From: Phycisphaerales bacterium
Lineage (GTDB): Bacteria > Planctomycetota > Phycisphaerae > Phycisphaerales > UBA1924
Direction: 5' to 3'
Assembly (NCBI GenBank): GCA_030680655.1
Contig: JAUXUZ010000445.1
Location: 1-16,456, forward strand
DNA length: 16,456 bases
The first letter of the stretch is position 1, and each line of letters begins with the position of its first letter. Below the pieces are notes generated by a model that saw nothing but the letters and a program-made list of their open reading frames with translations, was not told the DNA's origin and made no database searches. Position numbers and translations under genes: made by a program. Below are positions 12,855 through 16,456 of the stretch, piece after piece.

Positions 12855-13565
12855 GTGAATCACCCCAAGCCGCATTCTGCGCCCGCGCCCGGTCCGGCCA
12901 CACGAGGGCCTCTGGTGCTGATCGGGGGCGGCGGGCACGCGATCGTTGTCGCCGAGGCGGCGCGCATGGCCACGCCGCCACATCCGATCGACGGGTTCCT
13001 GGATGACCACCCCGCGGCCCCGCTGGCGGCAATCCTGATCGATCTTCCCCACCCCTACCCCGCGCCGTCGTGCCTTGGGCCGCTGGAAGCGGTAGCGGTC
13101 ATCGGCGAGCGGGAGTGGATGATCGCGCTGGGTGACGTGCGGGCGCGGCGAGCCGCGATCAAGCGGATGGGCGTGGCGGGCGCTAGCGGCTTCAACGGGT
13201 GGGCGACGACGGTTGTGCACCCGACGGCGATCGTGTCGCCTTCGGCGCTGATCGGCGGGGGAACGTACATCGGGCCGGGTGCGATCGTGCACGCGCGCGC
13301 ACGCGTCGGCGCGCACTGCATCATCAACTCGGGGGCGATCGTCGAGCACGACTGCTCGCTGGATGAGAACGTGCACATTGCGCCGGGCGCTGTGCTGGCG
13401 GGCGGGGTGCGCGTTGGGCGCGACGCGCTGATCGGCCTGGGCAGCCGCGTGCTGCCGCAGGTGCGGATCGGTCACTTGGCGGTGGTGGGGGCGGGCGCGG
13501 TTGTGCTGGGTGATGTGGGCGACGGCGTGACCGTCGTCGGCGTGCCCGCGTCGCCGCTGGGTTGA
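12855..13565 (+). CDS. NeuD/PglD-like sugar O/N-acetyltransferase
   Basis: 236 residues from a GTG at 12855. The N-terminal region starts with a nucleotide-binding-like strand-turn 'LVLIGGGGHAIVVAEAA', the hallmark of NeuD/PglD-type acyltransferases. The C-terminal half is a left-handed beta helix of hexapeptide repeats ('HPTAIVSPSALIGGGTYIG', 'VHIAPGAVLAGGVRVG', 'VVGAGAVVLGDV'), with the likely catalytic His in 'IVEHDCSL', and it ends 'GVTVVGVPASPLG', the expected terminus. Such enzymes use acetyl-CoA to acetylate amino sugars for surface glycans. No glycan genes are beside it. The start is uncertain: a GTG at 12774 adds 27 unconserved residues, and a GTG at 12915 has GAGGG 6 bases upstream but would trim the first strand. 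The 3' end overlaps the opposing PEGA gene by 94 bases. Confidence 0.88.
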   Translation: MNHPKPHSAPAPGPATRGPLVLIGGGGHAIVVAEAARMATPPHPIDGFLDDHPAAPLAAILIDLPHPYPAPSCLGPLEAVAVIGEREWMIALGDVRARRAAIKRMGVAGASGFNGWATTVVHPTAIVSPSALIGGGTYIGPGAIVHARARVGAHCIINSGAIVEHDCSLDENVHIAPGAVLAGGVRVGRDALIGLGSRVLPQVRIGHLAVVGAGAVVLGDVGDGVTVVGVPASPLG

Positions 13566-13987
13566 GCAGTGGGGGCGGGGCGCTTTGCGCCCGTCATGGA
13601 ATCACGGAAGGCCTTGGCGCGTTCGTACGCGGCGGTCTCTGCACCCTGCTGGTCGGCCGATTCGGGGAGCGGGTCGAGCGTGAAGTGCCAGCGCGTGACG
13701 GAGTTGCCGGGGATGGCCTGCGTGACAAAGTCGATCCCCGGCTGATCGACCAGCGGCGCGCCGGCGGTGCGGTGGGTGACGATCGGGTTGTGCCCCTCGA
13801 GTCTGATGCGCACGTCGTAGGTGCCGTAGTGAACGAAGCCGGTCTCAAGCGGCGTGCGCCCGACCTGCTCGTCGTTGAGCCAGACCAGCGCACCGGGCGG
13901 CTCGGTGGTGATCTCCAGTGTGCGAGTGCGGCAGCCGGTGAGGGCCACGGCGGCGGTGCAGGCGAGGACCAGAGAAACGTGCTTCAT
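13472..13987 (-). CDS. PEGA-domain lipoprotein
   Basis: 171 residues from the ATG at 13985-13987. A lipoprotein signal ends 'AVALTGC' with Cys19. A PEGA-type domain follows (about 22-75): 'LEITTEPPGALVWLNDEQVGRTPLET', read in two parts (24-33 and 34-49), where 'PPGA' stands at the PEGA motif and 'G.TPLE.....YG.YDVRI..EGH' matches the family's second half. PEGA modules are small beta domains of surface and envelope proteins. Residues 110-135 are helical and charged. The last 31 residues are a Thr/Pro/Ser/Ala-only tail, encoded entirely by the antisense of the acetyltransferase gene. There is no Shine-Dalgarno, and TATGCT ends 6 bases before the ATG. It is anchored to a membrane by lipid; the partner is unknown. 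Confidence 0.85.
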   Translation of the reverse strand: MKHVSLVLACTAAVALTGCRTRTLEITTEPPGALVWLNDEQVGRTPLETGFVHYGTYDVRIRLEGHNPIVTHRTAGAPLVDQPGIDFVTQAIPGNSVTRWHFTLDPLPESADQQGAETAAYERAKAFRDSMTGAKRPAPTAQPSGDAGTPTTVTPSPTSPSTTAPAPTTAK

Positions 13988-13993
13988 GTGCGG

Positions 13994-13999
13994 AGCATA
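13994..13999 (-). promoter_or_regulatory. -10-like TATGCT before the PEGA lipoprotein gene (possible leaderless start)
   Basis: On the minus strand TATGCT ends 6 bases before the ATG at 13987, with no ribosome site. It fits the same arrangement as TACGCT at 5579, 11122 and 15066. The -35 region is not recognisable. Confidence 0.45.
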
Positions 14000-14056
14000 C
14001 CGGAGCGGAGGGCGACGGGTGTGGGGGGCCGGGGGGAAGTGGAGACGCGGGGCGGC

Positions 14057-15058
14057 TCACGACCCCTGGGCCTCGGCCTCGGCCCTGAGGGTGTCGGCCT
14101 TCTTGGTGTGCGCGGCGGCCCCGGCGACGAGCATGAGGACGGCCCCCCCGACGCCCACTAGCCCACTGACCCACTGCAGGGGTGTCAGGCGTTCGTCGAA
14201 GATGAACGTCGACCCGACGGCGGTGAGGATCGGCTGCAACTGGAGGATGCCCGACGAGACGCTGACGCCGATCCGCTTGATGCTGGCGTAGTACATCACG
14301 TGGCTGATGGCGATGCCGATGAAGGCGGAGAGCGCAACCAGCAGCCACTGGAACGGGCTCATGCCAAACGCGCTGGCGCCGTGCTCGCGTCCGAGCACGA
14401 GCATGACGCCGGTCATGCCGACGGCGGTGAACTGGCAGATCACGCCGAACGCCACCACGGGCGAGTACTTGCTGACGAAGTACCGCACGGAGAGGCCGTA
14501 CCCGGCGAAGAAGACGCCGCTGCTCACCGCGACGGCCACGCCGAGCCAGAAGGTGGCGTCGTGCGCCTGCGGCGCGTGCCCGGGCGTGCCGACCTTGTCG
14601 CGGAAGAGGAAGAGCCCCACCGACCCGAGCGCGACGAGCCCCACGCCGAGCCAGTAGCGGACGGTGCGCAGCACGGCCCGCTCCGGCGGGAAGAGCAGGT
14701 ACGCGCCGAGCGTAACAAAGACGATCTGCACGCGGAACACGAAGCTGAAGAAGCCCGGCTCAAGGAGCGTCGGTCCCCAGGCGAAGGCCGTCTGGCCGAG
14801 CAGGTTGAACGCGACGGGCACGGCCGCGGCCAGCAGGAGTGCCTTTGGCACACCGCCCTTGCGCGCCAGCCAGAGGAGGTAGGGGAGCCAGAAGAGGGCG
14901 GAGATGCCGTAGCGCCAGCCGTTGGCCGTGTAGGGATCGATGACCCCGTCATCGCGGAACTGACGGAGGAAGAGCGGCACGGCCGCCCACGACAGGAGCG
15001 TGAGCAGGACGAGCCAGACGCCCGAGGCGCGGGATGGGGGTGCGGACGGTGCGGGCAC
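14057..15058 (-). CDS. EamA-family (drug/metabolite superfamily) membrane transporter
   Basis: 333 residues from a GTG at 15056-15058. The protein has about ten hydrophobic segments in two repeated halves, typical of EamA/DMT permeases. The first half opens 'GVWLVLLTLLSWAAVPLFLRQF'-like (read in parts, residues 13-34), and the second 'FWLGVAVAVSSGVFFAGYGLSVRYF' in parts. The characteristic ends are 'YYASIKRIGVSVSSGILQLQPILTAV' (in parts) and 'DERLTPLQWVSGLVGVGGAVLM' in parts, corresponding to the 'A.....A....L.PV......E..T..Q..G...I..G' of the family. The substrate cannot be told from sequence. The frame is open to 15139, but that extension crosses a promoter and terminator; the GTG at 15058 sits 7 bases after TACGCT, which supports it. 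The C-terminal tail is charged and cytoplasmic-looking. No clear terminator follows. Confidence 0.9.
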   Translation of the reverse strand: MPAPSAPPSRASGVWLVLLTLLSWAAVPLFLRQFRDDGVIDPYTANGWRYGISALFWLPYLLWLARKGGVPKALLLAAAVPVAFNLLGQTAFAWGPTLLEPGFFSFVFRVQIVFVTLGAYLLFPPERAVLRTVRYWLGVGLVALGSVGLFLFRDKVGTPGHAPQAHDATFWLGVAVAVSSGVFFAGYGLSVRYFVSKYSPVVAFGVICQFTAVGMTGVMLVLGREHGASAFGMSPFQWLLVALSAFIGIAISHVMYYASIKRIGVSVSSGILQLQPILTAVGSTFIFDERLTPLQWVSGLVGVGGAVLMLVAGAAAHTKKADTLRAEAEAQGS

Positions 15059-15065
15059 GGGGGCG

Positions 15066-15071
15066 AGCGTA
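15066..15071 (-). promoter_or_regulatory. -10-like TACGCT before the EamA gene (possible leaderless start)
   Basis: On the minus strand TACGCT ends 7 bases before the GTG at 15058, again with no ribosome site. The upstream terminator at 15094-15123 implies that this gene needs its own promoter right here, which supports the call. Confidence 0.45.
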
Positions 15072-15093
15072 GCGCACGGTGCGCAGCGCCCAA

Positions 15094-15123
15094 CGAAAAA
15101 GGCCCCGGCTTGCGCCGGGGCCT
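15094..15123 (-). terminator. intrinsic terminator of the dockerin-tailed gene
   Basis: On the minus strand AGGCCCCGGC pairs perfectly with GCCGGGGCCT (10 bases; plus 15100-15109 and 15114-15123) around a 4-base loop, followed by TTTTTCGTT. It lies 47 bases past the stop at 15170. Confidence 0.88.
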
Positions 15124-15169
15124 GGTGAAGACAAGTCAATTGCCCGTCACGGCTGACGCGGCGGGCGTA

Positions 15170-16456
15170 TCAGACTCCGCAGCCGGCGAAGAAGAGGTCG
15201 ATGAAGACGATGAAGTCGTTGTTGTTGAACAGGCCGTCCGCGCCGGCGGTTCCGCCCTGCTGGCCGACGTCGGCGAGCGGGTTGGCGGCGAAGAAGTAGT
15301 CGATGAAGACGATGAAGTCGTTGTTGTTGAGCAGCCCGTCGCTGCCGGGCGTTCCGCCCTGCTGGCCGATGTCGGCGGGGCAGGGGTTGGACGCCGGGAG
15401 CGTGATGGCGATAATCGCTGACGGGAGGCCGCTGAAGGACTGGTTGCAGTAGCTGGTTGCGTTGCGCAGTGACGCGGTCATGTAGAGCTTGCCGCCGGCA
15501 ACAAACGAACGGTTGTCGCTGATGAAGTTGAGGTGGCGGATGTCGCCGGGGGAGACTTCGACGCGTGCGCCTTCACGGACGAGCACCGTGCCGCCGCGGT
15601 GGACGACGACGCCGTCTGAGGCGGTGTCGGTTCCGTTGGCGGTGGTCGAACGGCTGGTCAGGCCGCCGACGACGTAGTCGTTGCCCGACCCGGCCTCAAG
15701 GAAGAAGGTGCGCTGGAGCACGTTGTCGGCCCAGGTCTCGGTGTTGCCGGGCGTGATCGGCGCACCGGTGCTTGTGAGGAGCGTGCCGTTGCGGAGCACC
15801 CAGTCAAGGCCCTGGTTGTACCCGGCGGTGGCGGGGTTGTAGCCGTGAACGTACCAAGACCCGTCGGGGAGCATGTGGGCCCAGGGGACGCTCTGGGAGC
15901 CGAAGACGGCCCAGCCGGCCGGGTCGGTGAAGCTGCCGACGTTGGAGCCCTCCCGGACAGCGACGGTGCCGTTGACGGCCACGATGTCGTTGTCGAAGGT
16001 GTTCGCCGAGTCGACGGCGCCGGTGCCGAGCCAAGAGAGGCCGTCGGCCGAGACCATCAGGCCTCGCCCGTCGCTGCTGCCGTCACCATCAAGGAACGAC
16101 CACGCGGTGGCCGCGTTGCCGGGGATGGTGACGCCCTTCTGCGCCAGCACGGTTGAGCCGTTTCCGGTGAGGAAGGCGGCGTTGGTGGCCGTGGTGCCGC
16201 TGAGGGTGGCCATGAAGGAGATCGATCCGTCGTTCTGGATCGTCGTGCTGCGGAGGGTGGTGTACGTGCGCCCGGCGAGTTCGGGCGCGGTCGCGCCGTC
16301 GCCCTCGACGATGACCGAGCTGATCCCGCCGGCGACTGTGCCCTTGACGATCACATCGGTGAGGATGTCGCTGGGCGTGGAGGTCTCACGCAGGATGGCC
16401 GAGTAGACGTACTCGCCGGCGTTGTTGATGCCCTGGATCCAGTTGACGCCGCCGTT
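15170..16456 (-). CDS. secreted protein with C-terminal GC-type dockerin-like repeats (5' end outside window)
   Basis: 428 residues are visible and the frame is open to the right edge, so the start is missing; the GTG at 16354 is internal. The main part is a beta-rich repeated domain of the kind seen in secreted planctomycete proteins: strands such as 'RTYTTLRSTTIQNDGSISFM', 'GNGSTVLAQKGVTIPG' and 'FDNDIVAVNGTVAVREGSNV' (in parts), each with 'G...AV.EG' turns, possibly a propeller. The C-terminus holds two tandem 34-residue units, each reading 'AD(I/V)GQQGGT.G.DGL.NNNDFIVFID' (given in parts), ending 'FFAGCGV'. I recognise this as the GC-type dockerin-like anchor common in Phycisphaerales; its acidic Asn/Asp turn resembles a calcium-binding dockerin loop. 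The role is probably export and attachment outside the cell. It ends at a strong terminator. Confidence 0.85.
   Translation of the reverse strand, partial: NGGVNWIQGINNAGEYVYSAILRETSTPSDILTDVIVKGTVAGGISSVIVEGDGATAPELAGRTYTTLRSTTIQNDGSISFMATLSGTTATNAAFLTGNGSTVLAQKGVTIPGNAATAWSFLDGDGSSDGRGLMVSADGLSWLGTGAVDSANTFDNDIVAVNGTVAVREGSNVGSFTDPAGWAVFGSQSVPWAHMLPDGSWYVHGYNPATAGYNQGLDWVLRNGTLLTSTGAPITPGNTETWADNVLQRTFFLEAGSGNDYVVGGLTSRSTTANGTDTASDGVVVHRGGTVLVREGARVEVSPGDIRHLNFISDNRSFVAGGKLYMTASLRNATSYCNQSFSGLPSAIIAITLPASNPCPADIGQQGGTPGSDGLLNNNDFIVFIDYFFAANPLADVGQQGGTAGADGLFNNNDFIVFIDLFFAGCGV
15188..15372 (-). repeat. tandem dockerin-like coding repeat, unit 102 bases
   Basis: Two copies of a 34-codon unit are offset by 102 bases; for example TCGATGAAGACGATGAAG occurs at about 15198 and again at 15300. 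They are near-identical at the DNA level for the 'DFIVFID' part and diverge more in the linker. The repeats are coding and are not CRISPR-like. Confidence 0.8.

Noticed and set aside
15188..15372. Regular 102-base repeat considered as a CRISPR or tandem non-coding repeat
   Set aside because: The units are in frame inside a protein, encode the dockerin-like motif, and there are only two, without unique spacers.
14300..15421. 373-codon plus-strand frame antisense to the EamA gene
   Set aside because: The product is a Glu/Arg/His-rich shadow crossing a terminator and a promoter; the minus-strand transporter is clear.

Overview
This is a GC-rich chromosomal window. It most likely comes from a planctomycete of the class Phycisphaerae. 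The best clue is the protein at the right edge, which ends in two 34-residue dockerin-like repeats and a GC-containing tail, a C-terminal signature I associate with Phycisphaerales. A membrane-anchored redoxin, a secreted prenyltransferase-fold protein, a DUF3553 protein and several lipoproteins fit that group. The taxonomic call is an inference from protein style, not from a marker gene.

Layout, left to right. (1) The 3' part of a very large AsmA-like envelope protein (+), followed by a membrane-anchored redoxin (+). (2) Convergent to these, a secreted prenyltransferase/squalene-cyclase-fold protein (-). It is divergent from lysA, diaminopimelate decarboxylase (+), which is followed by a coiled-coil lipoprotein (+) with a good intrinsic terminator. 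(3) On the minus strand, rpoZ (RNA polymerase omega) and a stand-alone CoaC-type phosphopantothenoylcysteine decarboxylase, separated by a terminator-like hairpin. (4) Divergent from rpoZ, a 300-base leader with a TATACT promoter and perfect hairpins, leading into a DUF3553 protein (+) and a 101-residue coiled-coil protein (+) that ends at a strong terminator. (5) On the minus strand, a small lipoprotein and a 453-residue membrane-anchored coiled-coil protein whose C-terminus looks like a BRCT domain. (6) A NeuD-like acetyltransferase (+) that overlaps tail-to-tail by 94 bases with a PEGA-domain lipoprotein (-). (7) An EamA-family transporter (-) and the 3' part of a dockerin-tailed secreted protein (-), separated by a strong terminator.

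The genes do not form one pathway. Most appear to be single-gene transcription units in mixed orientation, many with their own terminator or promoter. The common theme is the cell envelope: at least eight of the fourteen products are membrane-anchored, lipoprotein or secreted. The housekeeping genes are lysA, rpoZ and coaC. No mobile element, CRISPR array, tRNA or rRNA was recognised.

The points most worth checking are: a BRCT-like domain on an envelope coiled-coil protein; a repeated promoter arrangement (TACGCT or TATGCT 6-8 bases before the start codon) suggesting leaderless mRNAs at four genes; the structured leader before the DUF3553 gene; a ten-G tract in the start of coaC; and the antisense-encoded tail of the PEGA lipoprotein. 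I found no clear new multi-gene system.
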